Positions 12,501 to 23,381 of a stretch of DNA of 64,000 nucleotides are shown piece by piece. The notes beneath the pieces were generated by a model that had not been told where the DNA came from, ran no database searches, and saw only the letters and a program-made list of their open reading frames with translations. Made by a program: the position numbers and the translations under genes. Within the stretch, counting starts at the first letter, position 1; every line of letters starts with the position of its first letter. The DNA comes from Acanthochlamys bracteata (lineage: Eukaryota; Streptophyta; Magnoliopsida; Pandanales; Velloziaceae). The stretch is taken from the NCBI GenBank assembly GCA_019914995.1, contig CM034126.1:4097001-4161000 (forward strand), in the 5' to 3' direction.

Positions 12501-13764
12501 AGTGGCAAAATTAGGAAGCCTAGTTCCAGTAGCAACTTAAATTACTTTTACATTCTATTAGTGTTTGCATGATGTTCATACAATAACTATACTGGTGTCT
12601 ATGTTCCGTTTTACACAGAACTAAGAGCCTATTAAATCTACATGGAATAATCTCTATCACCCAAAAATAATCTTCTTTAATGATCTATACTTCAGTAGCT
12701 AGTTTAGTTAGGCAATTGGAGACACCATCAACTTCCAACAAACTTATAATCAGCACTCACTTCATATTAGAGGCATCCAAGGGCCGATGTATACAGTTAT
12801 TCCTAGTCACCTGAAATTACATGCAAATGTTTCAACCGACCACACCATTGTGCTTGTCACTTGTAAGTATCCCCTATATCCCAAAGTAGTATCTTACTCA
12901 CAGTCTGACATCTTTAATTATGAAATATAATATCCCCGGGATCACATACCTCAGCGGAACTTTGAGAAAGCAAACGAGATAAAACTTAGAATAGCCAGTC
13001 AGCACAATAATGACCAAAGTTTATTGACAGAGCCACAAATTCACACCTGAACTTCTAATTTCAACAATCCACATAGAAAGTACTCATTTATCAAAATTCA
13101 AAAACTTGTAGTATGTTAGACAACAAGACACTGCACCACATATCAAAGAGAACAGTAACTAATTAAGAAATTAATATGATACAAGAATAAAGTTTAACAG
13201 GACTCACCAGAAGCTCCGGCAAGACTCCAGCTTGCTGCTGATTACACCAAACGAAATCCAGAAGATAGAAACAAGTGAACTAGATAAGTAATATAAAATA
13301 ACAACAGGAAACAGAAACATCGGTAGTACAAAAGTACAAATGCAAACTTGCAACTGATGTTGTGTATATTCTAGTAGCATATCACGACATCCAATTTACA
13401 TATCTCTGCTGACTTGCTAATTAAGCCTAACAAATTGAAAACTAGAACATGAAGCATGAGCCATATTTGTTACATCACTAAGAATCTGATCGAACAACCA
13501 AACCTGATCGGAGCCGACGGTGGTGGTGCTGGTGGAGGCGGTGGAGTCCATGTGGAGAGCGGCGGCGAGAGGCTTCGGCGTTCGCGTGGAATCGAAGGTT
13601 CTGGAAAGTGAAGAGTAGTTGGGAAGAGAAGAAGGTGAAGAGGAGAAGAGGTAGGAATTAGAAGGAGAGCAACGGGTGTTGGAAGAAGAGACGAGAGCAG
13701 CAGCTGCGATTGCTGCGGGAAGAGTTGAGGATGCCGCGGTCAAGCTCCGGAAAAACGCAACCAT
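9534..13764 (-). CDS. CCS: Copper chaperone for superoxide dismutase
   Basis: CCS loads copper into Cu/Zn-SOD in plastid and cytosol. Exons (coding, minus strand): 13504-13764, 13208-13234, 12015-12087, 11748-11882, 10286-10506 and 9534-9770. They join in phase to 954 nt (317 residues), near the roughly 320 of Arabidopsis CCS. Residues 1-71 are a Ser/Ala-rich plastid transit peptide. Met72 could start a cytosolic form, as described for Arabidopsis. Domain 1 (about 97-165) has the Atx1-type copper site MKCEGC (C105, C108). Domain 2 is SOD-like (SAAVAEFKGPVLFGVVR onward). Domain 3 ends KKLCTCDGVTIWESS with the CxC pair C306/C308 used in transfer. Exon 2 is only 27 nt and its acceptor is a CAGCAG tandem, so a one-Gln variant is possible. 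A miR398-like site lies in exon 6. Confidence 0.95.
9748..9768 (-). promoter_or_regulatory. Predicted miR398 target site in CCS exon 6
   Basis: The CCS mRNA here contains GGGAGACCTGGGAACAC, encoding the conserved PLGDLGTLE. Against a miR398 target (complement core GGGGTGACCTGAGAACAC) it pairs through the seed and centre. There is one G:U pair, one internal mismatch, and mismatches at the 3' end and at miRNA position 1. miR398 regulation of CCS1 is established in Arabidopsis. The site starts two bases into exon 6, so it is wholly exonic. Confidence 0.65.
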
Positions 13765-15143
13765 TTTGGATACCTTTTATTTTGGATTCTGGTCTTCTTC
13801 CTCACCGTTGAATACTTGAGGAAAGGTTTGCGTAAAAAATGATTTTATAAATCGAATTCAATGAAATTGAATTGGATTACAAATAAATTACAGATGATTT
13901 TAATGAATTTAAATAAATAAAAATTTGAATGTAAAAATTTGACAGAAAAAACATAACTAATATATTTACAAAATATTAAGAAGTTATGAGAAGTGTTTCT
14001 AATCAATGTTTTCAAAATTCAGAGAGGTTGATTCTACAAGAAAGAAAACCAGTATTCGTGTTTAAGGAGTTTTAACTCATACATGGTAAGAGCTACTTTA
14101 TCTATAACTAAACTCAATAAATTTAAATTTTAAAAATTAATTAAAAAATTTATATTAAAAATATTTAATAAAAATAAATTTTAAATTAATTTTATGTTAA
14201 TAGTAAGTTTTAAAATTAAATTTAAAAAATTAATAGAAAAATTTTAAAAATTATTTATTTTACATTAAAATTATTCAATTATTATTTTAAATTTTACTTT
14301 TATATTAAATTTAACTTTTATTAAAATTTAATTTCAAACTTTATTTAACGTATTTTAATTATAATTCTAAGCTCTATATTTATTGAATTATATTTTTTAT
14401 TGAACTTAAATTTTATAGTCATGGTGACGTCTTTTGCTAAGTTTGTCAAACGCCTATGGTTGGTGCAGTTGGGGGAAAGACGCTGAAAAGTTTGCATAAG
14501 AATAACGACCCATAAAATTTCGCAAGCAAGCGCTCGGATAGTTTTGATAAAGGACTCACAAAGCGATGGCAAGTGCTTGAGCAGCTTAGGTAAAGAGCTC
14601 GGGCATATGCTTAGTAAAGGCTCGGGCATTATCTGTAAGCGCTCGGGGAGTTCTTGGTGGGGCTATGCTGGCAAAACACCTTTTAAAAAAATCACTAAAA
14701 CACCTCCTATTTTAGCTCAACCTGATTGACATGTATTGTCGTTTCACCTAATATTAAGACCGTACGTTGCTCTTCCTGCTTGTTGGTTATACTGATCATT
14801 TTCTTCAGACTATAGAAAATTTTTATGAATGTGCATAAAATAGAATTTTTTTAGTATAAAAATTATTTTAGAACTTTTTAAGAAAGTAATCTTAATTTTT
14901 TATCAAAAAAATCAAACGTTATAAAAATTTTGTAACATATAATTTTTTATATTTTCTAAGTTTAAAAATATTTTTATAAATAATATAAAAAAATTTAAAA
15001 TTTTTGAAGTGTTTATTTGAAATAATAAGTAATTTGAAAACCAATGACAAACGTGCTTACGTACAGCTGAGCTAGACGGTTACTAGAGTTTCAACATCAA
15101 ACTTTTAACTATCCACACGTACTATAACGTCACGATCTGTTGC
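13765..15143. other. AT-rich intergenic DNA with degenerate repeats
   Basis: The first 100 bp are the CCS promoter side. From about 14100 to 14400 it is almost pure A/T with short inverted T/A runs, like the MITE-like blocks elsewhere. A similar block covers about 14815-15030. No gene is supported. Confidence 0.4.
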
Positions 15144-15153
15144 TACACCTATA

Positions 15154-15629
15154 TAGAGGTTTAAAAATAGTCCGGGCCAACGGCCGACCTACAGCCCGAT
15201 CAGTTAGTTCGATTATCGGCCTATTTGATTTGGTGAACAGTAATAGGATCGGTCCGGTCCAACGGACAGGACGGACGATTATGTTGGCCTGTCGGACGGC
15301 CCGTCCGTCCGAATACTGTTCATATTGACGGGTCAATATGAACCGTTGATCTGATCAAAATTGATCGTTGACCAAATCAAAATTCAATAAAAAATATTTT
15401 TATATTACTAAAAAATAAATTTAAAAAATAAAAAATATTTATTTTTAAATTTTATCTTAAAAATAATTTTTAATTTCTATTTTTTATATAAAATTAAAAT
15501 ATAAATCGGATAAATGAGCCGGACCAGATCGTAAGAAATAAAATCATACTGAGCTGATCCGGTCAGATCTATTATTTTGGCCCGTGCGGGCCGGTCCGGG
15601 CGGGCTCGGCCCGCTTGTTTTTTCATCTA
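15154..15629. mobile_element. hAT-like non-autonomous DNA element
   Basis: A 476-bp element flanked by perfect 10-bp direct repeats TACACCTATA (15144-15153 and 15630-15639). Its ends are imperfect inverted repeats: left TAGAGGTTTAAAAATAG then CCGGGCC, right (reverse complement) TAGATGAAAAAACAAG then CGGGCC. TAGAGG-type termini, GC-rich subterminal regions and 8-bp duplications are typical of hAT elements; some of the 10 shared bases may be chance. There is no transposase ORF. Short ORFs on both strands inside it are shadows. Confidence 0.65.
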
Positions 15630-15639
15630 TACACCTATA

Positions 15640-17259
15640 GACTCCTTTCTCTGATTCCGTATGTTAGGTATATTAAGGTATCATTTCTGCTAATTATTCA
15701 TATCCTCGAGTGAGCTAGCATTATTTAAACGCCACAAAACGTCTATACCTCTTCACTCTTGTTACATAGTAAAGGAAAATGAAGTTTTGGTGCGCTCGGT
15801 TCAAGCTTACAATCAATTCGCATGAGCATACACATAAGAACCAAAAATTCTCAAAGCATAATAGTCAAATCAAACTTACCATATGAAAGCTCTTGGGTAT
15901 CTTCGTCTTTATTGTAGTTGATGGAGATCCATTCATCTGATATCAACCCAAAACACTTTAGAAGATCAAGATTAATCTGCATGCAGTGAGCACAGTCCAA
16001 AAGACTCCTCAGTCTTTTGACCTGGATCATAAACTAAATGAATTTGATAAAAATGAGAGATCATACTTCAAGTACCTAAACTTTTTTAAATGAATTGATG
16101 TGTTCGGCATTTTCATTTCAGGCTGCTGATGAAGAATATTCTTTTTGTTTGAAAAACGCACATACAAGATCTAAAGCATCTTCGATTACATAATAAGGTT
16201 AAAAGTTTAGCAGCACGAGTGCACTGTTTTTATTGCATCTAAGATCATTCCTTCATATACCACTTAGAGGATCTTAAGCCCAGTTACCTTAATTTGAGAT
16301 GTAATAATGCTTATTTAGAAAATAAAGCCCATTTGTGACTGCACTTTTAAAACCAACACAGTGCTGTGGCAGTCCTTGGAACTCCTGCAAGAACACATGT
16401 GGTCTCTTTTTTTGTAATGGTGTGATTCATAAATTTAAATTAAAAAGCATAATAATAATGATCTACCTTTTGAGTGCGCTGCTGCCACCGGCTGCCTAGA
16501 GCTTGCCACGGATTCATGATCATGGCCGACGAACTCATGAGGGAAAGCATGAGAATTCAACCGAAAAAGTCTTCTCCCCACTTCCATGATATCCATTCTT
16601 ATTGCGTGCATTAGAAGTGGAAACAAGGGAGACAAAATAATGTGTGATTCTGGTTTTCATCTCTTTCATTTTCTTTCTAATAGTGTGTGAAAATTGTTTA
16701 CATATATAAATAGATATAATAAGGTAGAATTTAGCTAAGATTAGATTGACTAGTGTCTTGCCCAATCTAATATACTGCAGTAGTGGTGATTATGGGCACT
16801 GGTCCACTACTACATGGAGCTGCTTCTGGTGCAAGATTAAAAGCTGTAAAGGTCAAAAAGAGAGGGCAAAGATTATTGCATATGCATTATTTGCTATTGA
16901 TAGTGGTCGGCACAAACACAATGGTATAGTTGGTCTTTCATTGTCTTATCCACTATATAGTGCTGTTTAGAAATTTCTTACTATATATCTAGCTACAAGC
17001 TAAAGATTTTATGATCAGTGATCACCGAAGATTATGCAGAAGCAAAAATATTGCTCGGTAACTTCTGCCTTGGTTGTGCCATAAGGCACATAACAGCGTG
17101 TTCAGCAGGTCTTCTCACTTTTTTATCCCCAGTACTACTGTTTTTATGATGTTTAAGTGACTGTTCTTTCCCGATTGTTGTTTGTGTAATTAATTGGCAC
17201 TCCATATATACCTAGGGATTCCTGCATAGTTCTGAATTCCTTCTGGTTTCAGATAGAAA
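15640..17259. other. Intergenic region with a candidate small minus-strand gene
   Basis: It contains the candidate two-exon gene described separately (15830-16635) and the upstream region of the plus-strand SBT1.1-like gene. No repeat or RNA gene is recognised. Confidence 0.4.
15842..16635 (-). other. Candidate small spliced gene, unrecognised
   Basis: A minus-strand segment below 16635 reads MDIMEVGRRLFRLNSHAF and on through ASSRQPVAAAHSK, ending at AAAG/GTAGAT near 16466. A second segment follows a GATATCAG acceptor near 15930. In the phase left by the first it reads DEWISINYNKDEDTQELSY and meets a perfect AATG-free donor ATG/GTAAGT near 15879. If unspliced there it stops ten codons on. 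Phase continuity and sensible composition suggest a real small protein, but I know no matching family. Start and 3' end are uncertain. Confidence 0.3.
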
Positions 17260-19861
17260 ATGGCACCAGAGAGATTCCTTTTTGCAGTGCTTGTGTGCCT
17301 TGTCATGTCGGCTGCAAGACCATCCATGTCGACAGACATGAACACTTACATAGTTCACATTGACAAAACCAGAATCGCTTCCTTCAAGCAGTCCCTCGGC
17401 AAAATCAAGCCATGGGCTGAAGCACTTCTGGAATCAGTACTCCAGTTCTCGTCTTCCGAAGAAGATCAAAGATCAATAAAATCAACTCCTATACTTCTCT
17501 ACACTTATGAAACTGCTCTCTCAGGCTTTGCAGCAAAGCTTACCAATGAACAAGCAAAGTCTTTGCAACAGATCGAAGGCTTCCTGGCAGCATATCCAGA
17601 TGAATTGTTGAGTCTTCACACAACCCATACTCCTCAATTTCTGGGCCTCCAACCAGGCCGCGGACTATGGAGTTCCGCCAATTTAGCAGCAGATGTTGTC
17701 GTCGGCGTTATTGACACTGGTATATGGCCGGAGCATGAAAGTTTCAGTGATGCCAATATCGCGGTTGTTCCTCAGCGTTGGAAAGGGTCGTGTGAATCAG
17801 GCACTAAGTTCTCTTCCAGCAACTGCAACAAGAAGATCATTGGCGCTAGAGCATTTTGGCAAGGTTACGAGGCGGTGACTGGCGCAATTAACGAGACGAA
17901 AGAATACCGTTCAGCAAGAGATTCACAAGGTCATGGCACTCACACAGCGTCCACTGCAGCAGGCAACGTTGTACAGAACGCGAGCCTCTTCGGTTACGCG
18001 AAAGGCGCTGCTGCAGGGATGAGATTTAGTTCTCGGATTGCCGTGTACAAAGCATGCTGGGCATCAGGCTGTGCGAGCTCAGACATACTTGCCGCAGTTG
18101 ACAAGGCGGTGGCAGATGGCGTGGACGTGTTGTCTCTGTCCCTTGGCGGTATATCACGGCCGTACTATGCCGACAACATTGCTATTGCTGCCTTCGGGGC
18201 GATGCAGAAGGGAGTGTTCTTTTCATGCTCAGCAGGGAATTCAGGACCGTTCACGTCCACGGTGAGTAATACTGCGCCATGGATTATGACAGTAGCAGCG
18301 AGCTATCTTGACCGGAGTTTCCCAACTATTGTCAAGCTCAGCGATGGCCGTAGTTTCAAGGGCGCTTCTCTTTACCCTGGCCAGCAAACGAAGCCTCTTA
18401 GAATTGTGTATAACACCACTGCAGGCAAAGACCCCAGCGCCAGGTAATTAATTAACAATAAGAAACGTACTGATTTTGGCTCGCCATGAATTAAACTTTT
18501 TAGATCTTGCAAACGTGAAAGAAATTGAATTCACCTCCAACAACAGTGCAACTTATTGCCATACGCGGAATTTTCATGAAGTTTGCATTAATTCAGTTCA
18601 CATACACGCCAATCAGATTCACAGTACTCTTTTTCCAACATGTTCACTTTAAAAAATACGTATGCATTAACTATCATTAATTCTCAAACTCTTAGAAATG
18701 AAACTGATTTAATAGTAGGTTCTAATTTTATTTAATTGCAGGTTTTGCACCAATGGCACCTTGTCGCCTGAACTCGTGAAGGGAAAGATGGTTCTCTGTG
18801 ACCGTGGCGTCAACGGCCGGACGGACAAGGGAGAGCAAGTGAGACGCGCAGGCGGCTCAGCAATGCTGCTGGTGAATAGCGAAGGCCAAGGCGAGGAGCT
18901 CTACGCGGATGCCCATGTCATCCCAGCTTCTTCAATCGGTGCCAAAGCTTCCTCCGCTGTCAAGAATTACACTTCCTTGTCATCAAATCCAACGGCAACG
19001 ATCACGTTCCTTGGAACAGTTTACGGTGACCCTGCACCGATGATGACAGCGTTCTCCTCGCGAGGACCGAGCTTGATCAGCCCGGATATTATAAAGCCCG
19101 ACATAACCGCTCCCGGAATGAGCATTTTAGCTGCATGGCCGCCAACTGTTAGCCCTTCTCTTCTCGAGAGTGATCCAAGGAGATCAATGTTCAATATAAT
19201 TTCAGGCACATCCATGTCCTGCCCTCATGTCAGCGGCCTTGCAGCGCTCCTTAAATCCGTACACCCCGAATGGTCTCCGGCGGCGATCAAGTCGGCACTA
19301 CTGACTACTGCCTACACTCGTACCAACCAACAAACTTCCATCATCAACGTGCATACTGGATCACCAGCTACCCCATTCGATTACGGCTCAGGCCACGTCG
19401 ATCCAGAACGAGCTTCAAATCCTGGGTTGATCTACAACATCGCCCCGGATGACTACTTGGATTACCTATGCAGCCTGAAGTACACTCCAGCCCAGGTTTC
19501 GGTCGTGGCAAGACGGAACTATACTTGCTCAGCAGGCCGGAAACATCGAGCCGGTGATCTGAACTACCCCTCCTTCTCGGTCTTGTTTAGCACGAAGAAG
19601 ATCAAGAAAGTGGTGCAAACAAGAACGGCGACTCACGTGTTGCAGAGTCCTTGCAAGTACACTGTGAAAGTGCTTGAGCCGGAGGGTGTGTCGGTGAAGG
19701 TCAAGCCTGGAGTGCTAGCGTTTGGAAAGACCGGGCAGCAGCTGAATTACAAGGTGAAGTTTAGCAGCACAAATGCAAGTGATACGAGTTCTTTTGGGGA
19801 GTTGGTTTGGGCTTGTGGAGCGTTCTCTGTTAGAAGCCCTATTGCAGTAACATGGCAGTAA
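17260..19861 (+). CDS. SBT1.1-like subtilisin-like serine protease
   Basis: Secreted S8A protease. Exons 17260-18443 and 18742-19861 join in phase 2 to 2304 nt (767 residues), the normal length for the family; the intron is 298 bp with GTAATT and TTGCAG ends. A signal peptide (about 1-24) is followed by the I9 prodomain from NTYIVHIDK (28-36). The catalytic residues are intact: Asp152 in VIDTGIWPE, His225 in GHGTHTA, Asn327 in CSAGNSGP and Ser552 in SGTSMSCPH. The PA domain lies around VNGRTDKGEQVRRAGG and the Fn-III tail ends VRSPIAVTWQ. Wording such as FLAAYPDELLSLHTTHTPQF is closest to Arabidopsis SBT1.1, which has been linked to processing of a phytosulfokine precursor; the substrate here is unknown. 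The Fn-III segment has RTATHVLQSPCKY where most members have RTVTNVG, so that conserved motif has drifted. Confidence 0.93.
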
Positions 19862-22800
19862 AGTTTGTCTGTTTTAATTTTAAATATTTAACAAAATGCA
19901 AGGATCGAAATATTCTGCAAAAGGACTCCGCTACCGAATTGTTTAGGTTTTGTACCAATTTTTCTCCTTAAGATGAGAAAAATATCAATTTAGTCCCCTA
20001 GCTTCTATTGAAGTGCTGGATTGATCCTTTATTATTACTAAATTGGCACGCCTTAAAAATTAAAAGATCGAATTGGCACTTTACAACATTGATAAACCAA
20101 ATCAACACCATTTTATAAAACAAAATTTTATAATAATTAAATAATTAGAAGTTGGACCTCTTATGGTTCAAGGACTTTTACTATATTAGTTAGAGTGTTT
20201 TAAAAAAAATTTGCAGTTACAATAGAAAAAATGTCATTAAATTTATTGTAAGTTCAATTATCGTAATAGATATTATTTTTATATTTAATCAAATTACAAG
20301 AAGATTCTATTTGTGATAAATTGAATTAGAGAAAACTTAGAGGTCAATCAAATGAGAGTAATCCATGTCCCAAATTAAAGCTTAGAATTAATTTAAAAGA
20401 CAATGAAACCACTTCCTATCACAATTAACAAAAGTAATTTCTTCAAAAGCACTTCTCACGCAAAACTATTTCAATAACAATTTTCACATACTAATTTATT
20501 TATAAGCTCTATTTCAAAAATAACGTGTTATCTATGAGCTATCTTTTATAATATTATATACGTAAATTTCTTTCATATTTCGACTTATCTCGAGCTATTT
20601 CTAAAGAAACAAGTTCTCCATAAAATTTTATCGGATAATAGCTAATCTATAAGTTATAATTTACTTTAGTTAACTACAAAAGTCACTTTTAGTTTAATTT
20701 CAATTAGACAAAAGAACAAGAAGAATAACTCACTTGATTGTAAGTTAAATTTTAAGTAAATCAAGTGCAAAAAAAAGCACCCTTACTAGATTATTCATAA
20801 ACTATATTTGGCAATAAGTTTATGCATAAGCTATTTTTCAATAACAACTTATTCAAAAGTTATTCTCAGAAACTAACTTATTAATAAATTATTTTTAAAT
20901 ACATCTTAGTTTTCATGTAAGCTGTTTTTCTATAACAATTTCTTTGAGCTATTTTCACATACCAGTTTGTAAAACTGTATTTCAAGAATAGTTTGTGCAA
21001 AAGCTGTTTTTTTTTTTTTTCAAAATTAATTCTATATAAATGTTTCAAAGTCCGCTTATTAATAAGCTAATTTACAAATTGATCCATAAAAGTAGCTTAT
21101 GAAGAAATGATATATGAAAATAGCTTATGAATAAATTGTTATTGGCAAAACAAGTTATATAATAGGTATTGATTCTTGTTTCAAAACCCAACTGTTGAAT
21201 GTAGGTCTCTAAATTGAACTATTAGTAGTCTCTTGTGTACTTCACTGTATCACCCCTTTTAAAGTTTTCTAAAGCCATCTACATCTAGTGCAGAGGTCTG
21301 CTGTAAATCCTAAGGATACGATCAGTTTATGCAGGTATACGGTGGGCCAGAGGTGTGTTCAACACATTGGTGAAAGTGCTGATCTTGGAGATGAATGCAA
21401 AAAGCTGTGCACTTTGTTGGTAAATCTAACTGGAAATCCAGGGTCCAAAACAAAGAACGATTCTGATTCCTTGCTTGAAGGAGATACAATTTTCTATTAT
21501 CACAGAGGAGAGCCGTAGCTTAAGTAACGCCTGAGCTCAAGATGCAATTATAGGTAGCAGTTTCTGCACAACTTAATGGCTTCTGGTTGCCTGAGTTGAA
21601 TCATGTAATCCATCATATTACAGGTTGCTCCAATTGAAGGAACGACAACACATTCATGTATGCTACATGAAGCCCGTGTTCTCACGTATTCTAAACCTTA
21701 TAAGTAGAGGCATGGCTTTTTTGTTGTACATGCAGTCGTAATAATAGTTTCTATCTCAAGTTCAAATGTAGTTTGACAGAACATTAAACTGGAGCTAGGA
21801 AGACATTCATTTTTTCGCTTTTCACTGAAGCAAATGCCTTGAGATCCTGCCACATTTGGTGTTTACTGAAACCGCGAGAGTTCTTCTCACTTCTCAGAAG
21901 TTAATTAGAGTTTCAAATCTACTGTTGTAAGATGTCAGGACTTCAGGGGATAGATATGTAAAAGATTTTAACAATGCCCGAACATGCTGTACCTACCTTA
22001 CTGAAACAAGAGAACTATTGATTACAGAGCAATTCAATTTTTCTCAAGCTTCATTGGGAATATCAAGTTCTGTTCTCCATCTGAATTGTAAGCGTCGTAG
22101 CTTTGTTTGGTTTCGGTAATGGGCTTGAAATTAGTTTTAGAGTTGGGCCGTCACTTCGAACTTGTCATACGGCCACGAGGTCTTTTTGAAGACATTTAAG
22201 CCCATGCTGTAATTTTTATTATTTTGTTTTTGAGAGCATATGTCGTAATTAAATAAGTTGGAAACGTAAAGGAAAATTGTCCAGTCATTATCTGTAGAGA
22301 TCAACAACAATTGTCTTCTCAACCTTTTCTTTGATTTATTTTATTTTATTTTGTGGTAAAGAGTGAAGAGTAGCTATATATCTGGCGTTACTAGCGGAAT
22401 GCTCTGTTTTGATTGATAAGGCACGCTAGACAATTCAGTGTATAGTTTTGCCAGTGTGGTTAAAGTTTTTAGTAACAGAAAGTTCCAACATGCATGTAGT
22501 AGTAACGAAGAGTGCGTCTTTCTCGAAGTACATGCATAAAATTGATTTCGCAGTTTTGTAGTTGTTCAAACAATACAACTCTTAGTAGCTCATCAGAAGA
22601 ATAATCACAACTTCTTTGGATTTGAATGGCAGCACAAACTAAAAACTTGCGAGTATTTGTGTAGAGAAGGAGCTTGTACCGTGTATTCGTTCACTTACAG
22701 TCGTTGCAATATCTATTTGGTAAGTATTTAAAGAAACCAGAGGCATGTCCAAACACTACCTTTATGTCTGCTGTGATCTAACTACCTACCACCACAACCC

Positions 22801-23381
22801 AGCCCAACGCCATCTCTGGGTGTAGTTTAGGAGTCAGAATTAGAATAGGAATCCCTCGTGTTATAAAAAAAGACCACGTACCAAAAGCACGTGCCATCAC
22901 ATGTGTAAGAATAGTTCTCTCCTGCCGGTATCTATGCTCACTCCCTATTTCGTCTTCTCTACGCAATATTTCACGAGTCGAAACATTGCTAATCCGAAAT
23001 CTGTAAGAGATATTCAGTATATATATGTTTAACATTACCTTCCAAACTATTTTTCCAATTTTACAAAAAAAATTAAAATTATAAATAAACTATACATTAT
23101 TACATATATACTACTTAGTTTTGTATTAATAAATAAATTTATTTTAAAAAACTTTTTTATAAAAATTATATTTTTAAGCAACTTCTGACAAACTCTCTGA
23201 CACTGCTGTTTCTACAAATGAATCTGCCACATCAGGAGCAACGTATACAAAAGAAGGCAAATATCGAACGCGCTTTCTCTATTTATCCATCTTCAATCAT
23301 TCTAAAGTTCTCTACTGCCTGGCCTTGGCCTGCTCTCCGACGCCAACCTGCATAACAGATCTCGCCGGAGCAAAACCAACC
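19862..23381. other. Intergenic; one unassigned coding-like segment and the UER1 promoter
   Basis: Mostly AT-rich. From 20400 to 21150 there are many diverged repetitions of an 'AGCTATTTT...AACTTAT' theme, giving an irregular internally repetitive tract. A coding-like stretch at 21288-21518 is listed separately. The last 100 bp contain CTCTATTTATCC near 23276-23287, a weak TATA candidate for UER1. Confidence 0.4.
21288..21518 (+). other. Unrecognised coding-like segment, possibly a last exon
   Basis: After an acceptor-like ATCTAGTGCAG the plus strand reads through VGQRCVQHIGESADLGDEC, NLTGNPGSKTKNDS and DTIFYYHRGEP to a stop at 21516-21518. The composition is protein-like and the neighbouring DNA is not, so it may be the C-terminal exon of a lost or unassembled gene. 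I do not recognise the family. A polyadenylation-like region and untranslated-looking sequence follow. Confidence 0.3.

Noticed and set aside
15130..15336. ORFs on both strands with Arg/Gly-rich products
   Set aside because: They are inside the GC-rich left end of the hAT-like element; both strands are open because of base composition.
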